A DNA stretch of 64,000 nt. Source: VAZQ01 sp963721005 (GTDB taxonomy: Bacteria; Pseudomonadota; Alphaproteobacteria; Rhizobiales; Xanthobacteraceae). Positions 36,295-45,299 of this stretch are shown here, piece after piece. Position numbers and translations under genes: made by a program. The notes beneath the pieces are model-generated. The model was given only the letters and a program-made list of their open reading frames with translations, was not told the origin of the DNA and searched no databases. Position 1 is the first letter of the stretch. Each line of letters opens with the position of its first letter. The stretch spans positions 62,001 through 126,000 of the forward strand of contig CAVRHR010000008.1 in assembly GCA_963721005.1 (NCBI GenBank). The letters run 5' to 3'.

Positions 36295-37496
36295 GTCCGG
36301 TGGCAACACCGCTGCCTGGCGCCGAGCGGGGGCTCGTCGCGAAAGGCTGCGGCACTACCGAGCAGGGGGTCGGCATGGGGTGCTTCAGATGGGACGCAAT
36401 CGATAGCGCGATTGCATCAAGGCAGCTTGGCCCCAGCCGTCCTGCCGCGGTCGGTGCCGCCGACGCGATCAAGGGACGCTTCACCGCGCTGCTGTGCCTG
36501 GCGCTTTGCCTGGGCGGATGCTCGGATTGGGAGCAAAGACGTGGCATCGACCCGATCATCAGTCCGGCTGCGGTCGAGGTCTCGACCAGCAACCAGATGC
36601 GAATTCTCGAGGCCTTGGCGAGGGACGCCAGCATTCAGCTCGGCGCGCCAGCGCCCTGGTACGAGGTGACGCAGGCCGGGTTCAATTACGTCGATGACGA
36701 GTGCAGGGCGTACTTCAACGCCATTTTCTTCCTGAATCGCGACAAGGATCAGCTCAAGTCGGGACTGGCCGCGGCCGGCGCAACGACCGCCGCGGTACTC
36801 GGGGTGACCGGTGCGTCGGCCAAGAGCATAGCGATCGTCGCGCAGGCCTTCGGCCTCGGCGTCGTCTCCACCGACCTGGTCGCAGGGACCTATCTTTATC
36901 AGATGCCGCCGTCGGTCGCGCAGGGCTTCGTCAAGGAGATGCAACTGGCCTACCGGGAGGGGGCGGCGTCGCGTCGCCTGCTCATCAATACGCCCTCTTC
37001 CGCCTACCATGCGATCCAGGATTATCTCTCGCTGTGCCTGCCGCCGACGATCGAGGCCAGGATAGCCGAGCACGTGGCGGGAGCGAAAGCCGTTCCGGAT
37101 CCGACCACGGGCAACGGCAACACCTCGTTCGGGATCACGGTTGTAACCCCGCAACCGGTGACGCGCGCCCAGGTGCGGCAGGCGATCATCGGCAACGTCG
37201 AGGCGCCTCTCCCCCGGCCGCCGGTGAACCCGCCGACCGTAGGGCCCGACCGGATGACCGACTTCGAGCGAAGCCTGTCGGTCAAGGACATAATGGCCAT
37301 GCAGGCGGCCCTATGCGTCCCTCAAGACGGCAAGCTCGGGCCGATCGGCTCCCAAACTCGCCTGCACTTCAGCAACTACCTGGTGTCGATCCCGCCGCCG
37401 GTCGGCCCGCTGCCGGCGACACAAATGATCACAGACAAGAGAATTGGGGTGTTTGCGACCAAGCTGATGAACAGCACGCCCTCCTGTCCGCCATGA
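36291..37496 (+). CDS. Predicted lipoprotein with peptidoglycan-binding-like C-terminus
   Basis: Up to 401 residues. A hydrophobic segment F-T-A-L-L-C-L-A-L-C-L-G-G-C near residue 65-78 is a lipobox, with the lipidated Cys before S-D-W. The true start may be ATG 36375 rather than the coupled GTG 36291. A glycine/alanine-rich helix (A-A-G-A-T-T-A-A-V-L-G-V-T-G-A-S-A) at about 165-185 resembles helices of holin- or glycine-zipper-like proteins. The C-terminal 50 residues (K-D-I-M-A-M-Q-A-A-L-C-V-P-Q-D-G-K-L-G, T-R-L) look like a peptidoglycan-binding motif. It is followed at once by two predicted peptidoglycan hydrolases. A role in anchoring them or in immunity is inference only. Confidence 0.7.
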   Translation: MSPVATPLPGAERGLVAKGCGTTEQGVGMGCFRWDAIDSAIASRQLGPSRPAAVGAADAIKGRFTALLCLALCLGGCSDWEQRRGIDPIISPAAVEVSTSNQMRILEALARDASIQLGAPAPWYEVTQAGFNYVDDECRAYFNAIFFLNRDKDQLKSGLAAAGATTAAVLGVTGASAKSIAIVAQAFGLGVVSTDLVAGTYLYQMPPSVAQGFVKEMQLAYREGAASRRLLINTPSSAYHAIQDYLSLCLPPTIEARIAEHVAGAKAVPDPTTGNGNTSFGITVVTPQPVTRAQVRQAIIGNVEAPLPRPPVNPPTVGPDRMTDFERSLSVKDIMAMQAALCVPQDGKLGPIGSQTRLHFSNYLVSIPPPVGPLPATQMITDKRIGVFATKLMNSTPSCPP

Positions 37497-37538
37497 AGAC
37501 TCCGTCGGAGAATCTCATAATGGCCGGGAATTTGATCC

Positions 37539-38681
37539 ATGAGCATCGATAAAGCCGCTTTCGCCAAAGACTGTGTCCGCCAAGGGCTCGTTTGCGGCGC
37601 CAATCCGCACTACTTGTTGGGAGTGGCGCAACTTCGTTCCGGAATTTCCGACGGTACGGTCGGAGCCGAGATCGGCCCGTTTCGCTTCACGCAGGCCGAC
37701 TGGAACGTGCATTGCACCGACAGCGTGTTCGATCTCGAGTTCCTGCCGACCGACGTCAATGATCCCGATATGCAGACCCCGGTATTCGCCGTCATGGCGC
37801 GCCGGGCGTTCGACGCATTCGAGGCGGGGAGCAACCGCACGCCGAGCGCGAGGGAGCTGTATCTTCAGCAATTCCCCGCCGCGTCGACAGCGACGCTCTC
37901 GGCTGATCTAAAAGCCGCGCTCGACGCCACGGCTGCGCTGGTCGATCCGGCCGCCGCGGCGGTGCTGGACGACGAGCAGACAGCGCCACCGAAAATAGCC
38001 GACCCCAACCAACTAGTCTCCGGAGCGGCTGCCCATCCGGCGGGTGTCTCCGGAAGCAGCGGAGGTGGTGCCGGCGCCGGCAGCGCCGGAGGTGGGGCCA
38101 GCAGCGGAAGCGGTGCCGGCGCATTCAATCAAAAATTCAACGCCTTCTTCACGGCGCTGGTCCCGGGCGGATTCTTCAGCTCGGACCCGGAGAAAGCCGG
38201 CGTTCCGCGATCGATCCGCACCAACAATCCCGGCGCCCTGAACATCTCCCGTTGGCAGAAATCGAGGCCCGGATTTGTCGGCGTCACCGCGGATGACGGA
38301 AAGGGAAACGTGACCTCGATCTATTCCGCGCCCGAATTCGGCGTCGCGTCATGGTACCATCTTCTGTCCGGTGTCTACGGGTTTGCCCAAACCGGCAGTT
38401 TCACGATCGACCAACTGGCCCACAAATATGCGGGCCAGGGCGCTGCACAAGCGATGGTCGACAATTACGTGAAGGTGTGGTGCCGATTCTCCGAGCGCCC
38501 GTTGATCGGGGCATCCGTCGTTCAATTGAGCAACGACGGCGACATGCTCAATCTTGCGCGTGCGATGTACAAGAACGAGGCGGGCGTAGTCACCCCCCTC
38601 GGCAATGACCAAATCCTGTTCGCGATCCAAAAGGAGCGAACCAAAGCCTTGCCGCCTCCTCCGACGCGGCCGGGGCCGTGA
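37539..38681 (+). CDS. Modular protein: shared N-domain + P5-like peptidoglycan hydrolase domain
   Basis: 380 residues. Residues 1-155 form a domain nearly identical (about 90% by eye) to that of the protein at 38787. Within it N-P-H-Y-L-L-G-V-A-Q-L-R-S-G-I ... G-P-F-R-F-T-Q-A-D-W has the spacing of a lysozyme-like transglycosylase core, but with Q-L-R where the catalytic Glu is expected. A Gly/Ser-rich linker follows (about 170-195). The C-terminal domain opens with R227-T-N-N-P-G-A-L-N, the signature of phage PRD1 P5-type structural/muramidase proteins, and has E-F-G-V-A-S-W and Y-V-K-V-W. No signal peptide, so secretion would need a dedicated route. Likely a cell-wall-targeting enzyme. Confidence 0.75.
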   Translation: MSIDKAAFAKDCVRQGLVCGANPHYLLGVAQLRSGISDGTVGAEIGPFRFTQADWNVHCTDSVFDLEFLPTDVNDPDMQTPVFAVMARRAFDAFEAGSNRTPSARELYLQQFPAASTATLSADLKAALDATAALVDPAAAAVLDDEQTAPPKIADPNQLVSGAAAHPAGVSGSSGGGAGAGSAGGGASSGSGAGAFNQKFNAFFTALVPGGFFSSDPEKAGVPRSIRTNNPGALNISRWQKSRPGFVGVTADDGKGNVTSIYSAPEFGVASWYHLLSGVYGFAQTGSFTIDQLAHKYAGQGAAQAMVDNYVKVWCRFSERPLIGASVVQLSNDGDMLNLARAMYKNEAGVVTPLGNDQILFAIQKERTKALPPPPTRPGP

Positions 38682-38786
38682 GCCTCGTCAAGTTGAAGGA
38701 AGGGTGAAGGCACGGCACGCGTCGCGCCGGGGAGGAAACCCGAAATGGTCTGCCCCGGCTCGACTGTCCGGTGAAGGAGATGACCG

Positions 38787-39782
38787 ATGACCATCGACAA
38801 GGCAGCCTTCGCCAAAGACTGCGTCCGGCAGGGGCTCGTCTGCGGTGTCAATCCGCACTACCTGTTGGGAGTGGCGCAACTTCGCTCCGGAATTACCGAC
38901 GGTACGGTCGGAGCCGAGATTGGTCCGTTTCGCTTTACGCAGGCCGACTGGAACACGCATTGCACCGACAGCGTGTTCGGCCTTACGTTTCTGCCGACCG
39001 ACATCACCAATTCGGACATGCAGACCCCGGTATTCGCCGTCATGGCACGCCGGGCATTCGACGCATTCGAGGCGGAGAGCAACCGCACGCCGAGCGCAAA
39101 AGAGCTGTATCTTCAGCAATTCCCCGCGGCGCCGACGGCAACGCTTTCGGCTGATCTGAAGGCCGCGCTTGATGCCACGGCTGCTCTGGTCGATCCGGCT
39201 GCCGCAGCGGTGCTGGACGACGGGCAGACGCCGCCACCGACAATACCCAGCGCCGACTTGGCGATCCCCGGAGCGGTCGCCCCTAAGACGGGGTCATCTG
39301 CGGGCGGAGGCGGCGGTACAGGCAGCGCGAGCGGGGATGCTCAATTCATTCCAGCGCTGCTGAATCTTGGGTCGGATGCCAATCAGCTGCTCGCGGCACA
39401 GCATACGGCAGCCAGGAGATTGCTGGACTTCGATGGCGAGGTTTTTCCGTCGGACGGATGTGCGATCACGCTCTCGGTCCTGTTGCAGGACGCCGGGATA
39501 GCGGTCAAGGATACCTTTCTGGCCTTTGACTTGGGAAACCTATTGAAGTCGAAGAGAGGTTGGCAGGTCATCCCGGTTGGAGGGCAAAAGGAAGGAGACG
39601 TCGGGTCTACCTGCGGAGCTCAGCCCGATCACGGTGCCGATCATATTTATCTGGTCTTGAAGGTTCTCAATTCGGACGAGATGGTTGTGGCGGATAACCA
39701 GGAGTCTCATTCACATTTCAGAAATGCCAGCGGCAAGGGTGGAAAAACGCCGACGAAATTTTTTCTTCGTGCATCGCAATAA
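38787..39782 (+). CDS. Modular protein: same N-domain + cysteine-peptidase-like domain
   Basis: 331 residues; ATG 38787 follows AAGGAG. Residues 1-155 repeat the N-domain of the preceding gene with about 16 changes. A Gly/Ser linker (about 170-185) leads to a different C-terminal domain with a plausible Cys-His-Asn triad of CHAP/NlpC type: C225 in S-D-G-C-A-I-T, H282/H286 in D-H-G-A-D-H-I-Y-L-V-L, and N304 in A-D-N-Q. This would cleave peptidoglycan peptides. There is no signal peptide. The pair share one recognition/delivery domain and carry different warheads. Confidence 0.75.
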   Translation: MTIDKAAFAKDCVRQGLVCGVNPHYLLGVAQLRSGITDGTVGAEIGPFRFTQADWNTHCTDSVFGLTFLPTDITNSDMQTPVFAVMARRAFDAFEAESNRTPSAKELYLQQFPAAPTATLSADLKAALDATAALVDPAAAAVLDDGQTPPPTIPSADLAIPGAVAPKTGSSAGGGGGTGSASGDAQFIPALLNLGSDANQLLAAQHTAARRLLDFDGEVFPSDGCAITLSVLLQDAGIAVKDTFLAFDLGNLLKSKRGWQVIPVGGQKEGDVGSTCGAQPDHGADHIYLVLKVLNSDEMVVADNQESHSHFRNASGKGGKTPTKFFLRASQ

Positions 39783-39832
39783 CGAGCGAGACGGACGGAG
39801 TTGCATGCACCGGTCGCCGACCCTCCGGTGGG

Positions 39833-40771
39833 CTAAGCCTCCCGTCGCTGTCGCGCCTCGTAAGCCTTCAAATGGGCATAGGCCAAGCGCAGCAACGGCA
39901 TGTCGCCGGCCTGCGCGCCATTCCCGCCAGCACGTCGGATCAAATCGCCCACGATATGATCCGCTTCGATCGGGGCCCGCCGCTCGATGTCGCGCAGCAT
40001 CGAGGCGGTCAGTGATGAGCTCTCGGCAGTCAGCGCGGCGCGATAAGGCTCCATGACGGCGTCGCGCGGCGCATGCAGATTGGTCTGTGCAGCGCCGCGG
40101 CATTCCGCGAGCAGGCCGAGCATGAAGTCCCGCCCGCCCGGCGCCGCCACGATGTCGCCGATCGCGGCGCGCATCAGGCAGGTGCCGCCGGCGAGGGTGG
40201 CGAGGAACACCCATTTCTCCCACATCTCCTGCAATATCTGCTCGCTGGCGCGGGCTTTGAACCGGACGCCGGCCATCTCGGCGGCGATGGCTTCGACGCG
40301 GGCCGAGCCGCCGCCGTCCTGCTCCCCGAATGAGAGCTCGTGATCGTTGTTCAGGTGAACGATGGCGCCGGTTTCGTCGAGCGTAGCCGCGATGTAGCAT
40401 TGTCCGCCGAGCACGGCCGTGCGCCCGAAGCTCGCCGCCAGGACATCGAGATGGCGCATGCCGTTGAGGAGCGGCAGGATCGCGGTTGCGGATCCCACCG
40501 CCGGCGCGAACGACGCGACGGCGCTGTCGAGATCGTAGGCTTTGCAGCTCAGGAGGATGAGATCGAATGCCCCGGCGAGCTCGTCGGCCAGGATGGTCGC
40601 CGGCGCCGGCACCCTCAGGTTGCCGGCCGCGCTCTTGATCGTCAGTCCGGTGCGCGCCAGCTCGGCGGCGCGCCTCGAGCGCACCAGGAAGGTGACGTCG
40701 CGGCCGGCCTCGATCAGCCGGCCGCCGAAATAGCCGCCGATCGCGCCGGCGCCGACGACGAGGATCCGCAT
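39833..40771 (-). CDS. Ketopantoate reductase family oxidoreductase (ApbA/PanE-like)
   Basis: 312 residues from ATG 40771 (M-R-I-L-V-V-G-A-G-A-I-G-G-Y-F-G-G), a Rossmann NAD(P) fold. The catalytic Lys of the family is in L-L-S-C-K-A-Y-D; N-G-M-R-H-L and the C-terminal helical domain with E-M-W-E-K-W-V-F-L follow. PanE makes pantoate for CoA; the many paralogues in rhizobia act on other 2-keto acids, so the substrate is uncertain. It starts one base after the MATE stop (TGATATG), so it is the third gene of an HxlR-MATE-reductase operon. Confidence 0.85.
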   Translation of the reverse strand: MRILVVGAGAIGGYFGGRLIEAGRDVTFLVRSRRAAELARTGLTIKSAAGNLRVPAPATILADELAGAFDLILLSCKAYDLDSAVASFAPAVGSATAILPLLNGMRHLDVLAASFGRTAVLGGQCYIAATLDETGAIVHLNNDHELSFGEQDGGGSARVEAIAAEMAGVRFKARASEQILQEMWEKWVFLATLAGGTCLMRAAIGDIVAAPGGRDFMLGLLAECRGAAQTNLHAPRDAVMEPYRAALTAESSSLTASMLRDIERRAPIEADHIVGDLIRRAGGNGAQAGDMPLLRLAYAHLKAYEARQRREA

Positions 40772-40772
40772 A

Positions 40773-42256
40773 TCAAGCTCCGTCGGTTCGTGTTGGCTCG
40801 ATTGTCGGCTTGCCGCCGTTCCGGCAGGGTGCCGCACGGCTGGTGCCCCAGGCTCCTGCCAGAATGGCGATCACCACCGTCACGCCCTGCAGCACCAATC
40901 CGAGCGCGATGGCGGCGAACAGCCAGGTCAGCGATCCGGTGAGGCGTAGCGCCAGCCAGCCGCCGCCGAGCGCCACCAGCATGCGCAGGAACCCGGCGAG
41001 CAGCGGCCAGAGCAGCCGGCCGGCGCCCTGCGACGCGAAATAGAGCGCCAGGCCGAGACCGAAGAAGCCGTAGGCCGGCCCGACCATGCGCAGGTAGCCG
41101 CTGCCGGCCGCGATCACGCGCGGATCGCTGCTGAACAGCGCGGGCCAGGCCGCCGGCCAAAGCGCCGCCGCGCACGCCGATGGTCCCGGTGAGCGCGAAT
41201 GCGATGGCGCCACCCACCCAAGGCGATGCGCAGCGCGCGCGCGCTCTGGCCGGCGCCCATGTTGGTGCCCACCATCGCGACCAGCGGCGCGCCGAGCCCG
41301 AACACCAGCGGTACCAGCAGATATTCGAGCCGCGCGCCGGTGCCATAGCCGGCCACCGCCTTGCGGTCCGGCGGCGCTCGCGACCAGCGCGGTGGCGAGC
41401 GCGATGATCACGTTGGTCTGCACCGAGGTGAGCGACGCGAAGGCGCCGACGCCCAGGATGGCGCGGAACAGCGGCCAGCGCAGACGCGCCGGTCGAAAGC
41501 GCACGAGGTTGCGTCCCGACAGCCGATGTACCAGGCCAGCACCGCGGTGCCGGCCCCATAGAACAGCACCAGCGCGGCGCCGCCGCCGGCGATGCCGAGC
41601 GCCGGGAACGGGCCGATGCCGAAGATCAGGCAGGGCGAGAGCGGAACCAGAACGGCCACCCCGCCGCAAATCACCGAGTGCCGGCACCAGCATGTTGCCG
41701 GTGCCGCGGATCACATTCGCGAGCCCATTCAGGGTCCACAACAGGATGTTGCCGGCAAACACCACGTTCGAATAGGCCAGCGCGGCCTCGAGCTCGCCGC
41801 CGCGCGCCGCCGAGCGCGCGGTAGATCGGCCGGCCCCAGGCCAGCATGATGATCGAGAAGACGCGCGCCGAGCGCGATGTTGATGACCAATGCATGCAGC
41901 ACCAGGGCGTCGGCTTCCTCGCGCCGGCCGGCGCCCAGCGCCCGCGCGATCGCGGACGAGATGCCGCCCCCCATGGCGCCGGCGGTGATCATCTGCATCA
42001 GCATCACGGCCGGGAAAGCCAGCGCCATGCCGGCGAGCGCGTCGGTGCCGAGCCGCGAGACGAACCAGGTCTCGATCAGCCCGGTCGCGGCCTGCGCCAG
42101 CATGACCAGCACATTGGGCCAGGCCATGCGCAGCAAGGTCGACACGATCGGCCCGTCGAGCTGGATGCGGGTGCGCGGGTCGAGCGCGGCCGGCGGAGCG
42201 GCGAACGGGGATGACGGATCGCGCGGCGGGGGTGAGGCGAGGGCGGCGAGGCTCAT
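40773..42256 (-). pseudogene. MATE-family efflux transporter, multiple frameshifts
   Basis: Starts M-S-L-A-A-L-A with ATGA overlap to the HxlR gene. The first frame shows L-D-G-P-I-V-S-T-L-L-R-M-A-W-P-N and V-S-R-L-G-T-D-A-L-A-G-M-A-L-A-F-P, typical MATE helices 1-2. It then moves between frames at about 41870, 41680, 41530, 41370 and 41210: pieces such as V-F-A-G-N-I-L-L-W-T-L-N-G-L, G-A-R-L-E-Y-L-L-V-P-L-V-F-G-L-G and V-G-P-A-Y-G-F-F-G-L-G-L-A-L-Y-F are all recognisable MATE segments in order. Every piece is well conserved, so the indels are recent or are sequence errors in a very G+C-rich stretch. Intact, it would be a 12-helix Na+/H+ drug antiporter. Confidence 0.8.
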
Positions 42257-42774
42257 CGGGCGCTCCGCTTGCGGCCGGACCGGCGGCCGGGCTCGGCGAT
42301 TGATTTGAGCTTGGCGCGCGTACGTGCGCCGGCCGCAGGACCTGCCGCGTACACATAGTCGGGCTCCTCGAGCGGCCGCCCGGTCATGCGATCGACCAGG
42401 ATCGGGTCGGCTGCCACGCCGGTGCGGGCATCGACCAGCAGCACGCTCGCGCCCTCGGGCGCGAAGTGCCGGTTGCCCCAGGCCAAGAGCGCGACGATAA
42501 CGGGCCGGAAATCGCGACCGCGGGCGGTGAGCACATATTCGTCCCGCGGCGGATGCTCGCTGTAGCGCCGACGTTCCAGCAGTTGCGCCTCGACCAGCGC
42601 GTTGAGACGGCGCGTGAGCATGGTGGGGGCGATGCCCAGGCTCTTCTGGAACTGGTCGAAGCGCGTGAAGCCGTGCAGCGCGTCGCGCAGGATCAAGATG
42701 CTCCACCACTCGCCGACCCGCTCGAGGCTGCGGGCGATCGGGCAGGCCATATTGCCGAAGCTCTTGCGCTGCAT
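42253..42774 (-). CDS. HxlR-family transcription regulator
   Basis: 173 residues: a winged helix with C-P-I-A-R-S-L-E-R-V-G-E-W-W-S-I-L-I-L-R-D-A (family signature, with one conserved Cys at 11), F-D-Q-F-Q-K-S-L-G-I-A-P-T-M-L-T-R-R-L as recognition helix and Y-x-L-T-A-R-G as wing. It has a longer than usual C-terminal tail, basic at the end. Its stop overlaps the MATE start (ATGA), so it probably controls its own efflux operon, as HxlR-type redox or drug sensors often do. It is divergent from the MaoC gene, with 149 bases between. Confidence 0.88.
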   Translation of the reverse strand: MQRKSFGNMACPIARSLERVGEWWSILILRDALHGFTRFDQFQKSLGIAPTMLTRRLNALVEAQLLERRRYSEHPPRDEYVLTARGRDFRPVIVALLAWGNRHFAPEGASVLLVDARTGVAADPILVDRMTGRPLEEPDYVYAAGPAAGARTRAKLKSIAEPGRRSGRKRSAR

Positions 42775-42923
42775 TGACGCAAGCTAGGCCAGTTACTACT
42801 ATGATGCAAGTAACTAGACGCGCACGGCTGCGTGATCCGGGTTGACGCTGTGCCGGCTCCGGTGCACGCCGCGGGAGCCTGGCGATCGCGCTGGACGATC
42901 GCGCCCGACCCCGGAGGTGGCCC

Positions 42924-43418
42924 ATGGCGGAACCCGATGCGCGCGCGAGCGGCGAGCCGCTCTATCTCGACGACTTTCATGTCGGCCAGCGTTTCGCCAG
43001 CGCGACCCATCTGATCGACACGGCGCAGATCAAGGCCTTCGCGCGCCAATTCGATCCGCAGCCGTTCCATCTCGACGAGGAAGCCGCCAGGCACACCCTG
43101 TTCGGCGGCTTGGTGGCGAGCGGCTGGCACACCGCGGCCGTCACCATGCGGTTGCTGGTCGGGTCGGGCATGCCGGTCGCCGGCGGCTTGGTCGGGATGG
43201 GGGGCGAGATGAGCTGGCCGCGGCCCACGCGGCCGGGCGATGTCCTGCACGTGGTGAGCGAGATCAAGGAGGTGACGCCGTCGCGCTCGCGCCCGGACCG
43301 CGGCACGGTGCGCATGCACAGCGAAACCCGCAACCAGCGCGACGAGGTCGTCCAGATTCTCGATGCGAAGCTCTTGGTTCCGCGGCGCGCCGAGACGGCT
43401 CCAGGCGGCACGCCATAG
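42924..43418 (+). CDS. MaoC-like acyl dehydratase
   Basis: 164 residues, one hot-dog domain. F-A-R-Q-F-D-P-Q-P-F-H-L-D-E-E-A-A and L-F-G-G-L-V-A-S-G-W-H-T form the hydratase-2 motif with the catalytic Asp and His. This is the usual length for a single-domain R-specific enoyl-CoA hydratase-like protein. The start at ATG 42924 follows GGAGG by about 5 bases. The substrate is unknown; it could be an aromatic-degradation or polyketide-like dehydratase. Confidence 0.88.
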   Translation: MAEPDARASGEPLYLDDFHVGQRFASATHLIDTAQIKAFARQFDPQPFHLDEEAARHTLFGGLVASGWHTAAVTMRLLVGSGMPVAGGLVGMGGEMSWPRPTRPGDVLHVVSEIKEVTPSRSRPDRGTVRMHSETRNQRDEVVQILDAKLLVPRRAETAPGGTP

Positions 43419-43561
43419 GGCCTTTTGTGATAATATTGAAATATGTTGTCGCGGGCTCGCGGCAGGAGAGCTCGGGCGCTTGAGCCGACCTTCGGGGCAA
43501 GGCTGCAGGACTGCTTCACGCTCTTCACGAAGGTCGCGGGCGTCGATCACGGGGGCGGATC

Positions 43562-45238
43562 ATGGAGGCAGCGAATGGCTCGGCGGGCGATCACATCGAG
43601 CACGTCGTCGTGCTGGCCCTGGAAAACCATTCGTTCGATCAAATGCTCGGCTGCATGAAAGAGGTGTACCCGCAGCTCGAGGGGATTGATCCGCAAAATC
43701 CGCGGTCAAACGCGGATGACAAAGGCAAGCTGTTTCAACAGCGGCCTACGATCGAACGACAGATGCTCCTGGACCCTCACCACGAAGTTGAGCATGTCGC
43801 AACCCAGCTGGAACGAGGCAACAGCGGCTTCGTATTGGATTTTGCGAAATGCTATCCGGACAAGGATGACGAAACGCGCGGCTTCATAATGGGCTATTAC
43901 CCCAGGGGCTTTCTCCCCGCCCTGCACGTGCTCGCCCAGGACTTCACGATCTGCGATCATTGGTTCGCATCGCTTCCCGGCCCGACTTGGCCGAATTGTT
44001 TTTTCGCTCTCACCGGCACCTCCATGGGCCGGGTGAACATGCCCGACGACGGCACGCACAAGGCCGATCTCCCCGGCTACTTCCAGCAAGATCAAGATAC
44101 GATCTTCGACCGCCTCACCGAGAAGGGAATTAATTGGAAGGTGTACTTTCACGACATCCCGCAGAGCTGGGTGCTGGCCCAACAGCGAAAGCCCCATAAC
44201 GCGGCGCGCTATTTTTATATTCGCGAATTTTTCGCGGACGCTCGCGGCGCCGCAAAGGAATTTCCGAGCTTTTGCTTCATCGAGCCGGATTTCATGGGAA
44301 TAAACGAGAACGATGATCATCCGCCGCATGACGTCATGAAGGCCGAAAAGTTGATTGCGGATGTATTCAATGTCCTGCGCGCGAACGAGGAGCTCTGGCG
44401 CTCAACCCTGCTCGTGCTGTTCTACGATGAGCATGGCGGGTTTTATGATCATGTGACGCCGCCCGCGGCGGTGCCCCCCGACGACCACTGCGAGGAGTAT
44501 TCGTTCGACCAACTGGGGGTTCGGGTTCCCGCGCTTCTGATCTCCCCGTGGGTCGAGAGGGCGTTGGTGGATACGCAGTTCGATCACACCAGCCTGCTCA
44601 GATACGTGACCGACAAATGGCAGCTGCGGCCGCTGCCGAGCCGGCGCGTGGCGGCGGCCGCCAGTATCGGATCCGCCATATCGAGATCGCAGCCGCGCAC
44701 CGATACGATAGCCCGGATCGAGCTGACCTCCGATCAATTGCGGCCACCAGACCTCGCAAAAGAGGAAGAGACGTTCGGCATCGTCAGCGCGCATCACTCG
44801 GCGTTGCAGCAGCTCAGTGCCCACCTGAAGGTCGCGCTGTGGGAGGAAATCTCCGCGGAATTGCCGCAGTGGTACGCATTCGCGTCGCGAGCCGTGGAGT
44901 GGATCAAAACCCAATTGGCTTACTTCATCGAATGGCTCATGGAAGGATGCCAATGGGTGCTGCGGCATTTGTATGCTCAGGGAGGGTTCGCAGCTTCATT
45001 TGCCGAGCCGGACAAGCTGTCGGTGAAGCACGCGGGGGAAAAAAACAGCGTTGCAAATTTTCTGATGCGTCAGAAGCCGCGAGCGATCAGAGGGCTGGCG
45101 AAACGAATTCATGACGACGAAACGCCGTTTGAGGTGCAGCAGCACGCGCTTCGCACGCTGGCGGCGATAACTGGTCGGCCGTTCCATCTATACGACACCG
45201 AGCACGCGAAAAGCTGGCTCAGGCAACGCGGACACTAG
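43562..45238 (+). CDS. Phosphoesterase / phospholipase C-type protein with C-terminal extension
   Basis: 558 residues. The N-terminal 370 are the phosphoesterase (AcpA/PLC) fold: L-E21-N22-H-S-F-D-Q-M-L-G (metal and active-site loop), F-A-S-L-P-G-P-T142-W-P-N with T142 at the nucleophile position, F-Y-D-E-H-G-G-F-Y-D-H-V-x-P-P (metal) and Q-F-D-H-T-S-L-L-R-Y. The family hydrolyses phosphodiesters of lipids. There is no signal peptide, unlike secreted PLCs. A 150-residue C-terminal extension contains an amphipathic aromatic helix (W-I-K-T-Q-L-A-Y-F-I-E-W-L-M-E-G) and a basic end. Export by a type VI or other leaderless route is possible but unproven. Confidence 0.85.
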   Translation: MEAANGSAGDHIEHVVVLALENHSFDQMLGCMKEVYPQLEGIDPQNPRSNADDKGKLFQQRPTIERQMLLDPHHEVEHVATQLERGNSGFVLDFAKCYPDKDDETRGFIMGYYPRGFLPALHVLAQDFTICDHWFASLPGPTWPNCFFALTGTSMGRVNMPDDGTHKADLPGYFQQDQDTIFDRLTEKGINWKVYFHDIPQSWVLAQQRKPHNAARYFYIREFFADARGAAKEFPSFCFIEPDFMGINENDDHPPHDVMKAEKLIADVFNVLRANEELWRSTLLVLFYDEHGGFYDHVTPPAAVPPDDHCEEYSFDQLGVRVPALLISPWVERALVDTQFDHTSLLRYVTDKWQLRPLPSRRVAAAASIGSAISRSQPRTDTIARIELTSDQLRPPDLAKEEETFGIVSAHHSALQQLSAHLKVALWEEISAELPQWYAFASRAVEWIKTQLAYFIEWLMEGCQWVLRHLYAQGGFAASFAEPDKLSVKHAGEKNSVANFLMRQKPRAIRGLAKRIHDDETPFEVQQHALRTLAAITGRPFHLYDTEHAKSWLRQRGH

Positions 45239-45299
45239 CGGCGGGTACGAGCCGGCCCTCGACTTGACGACGGATCATTATTTCGATATTCGTTGAAAT

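Noticed and set aside
37000..39800. Prophage region suggested by the P5-like domain
   Set aside because: No capsid, tail, terminase, integrase or attachment sites nearby; the P5-type domain also occurs in non-phage wall enzymes.
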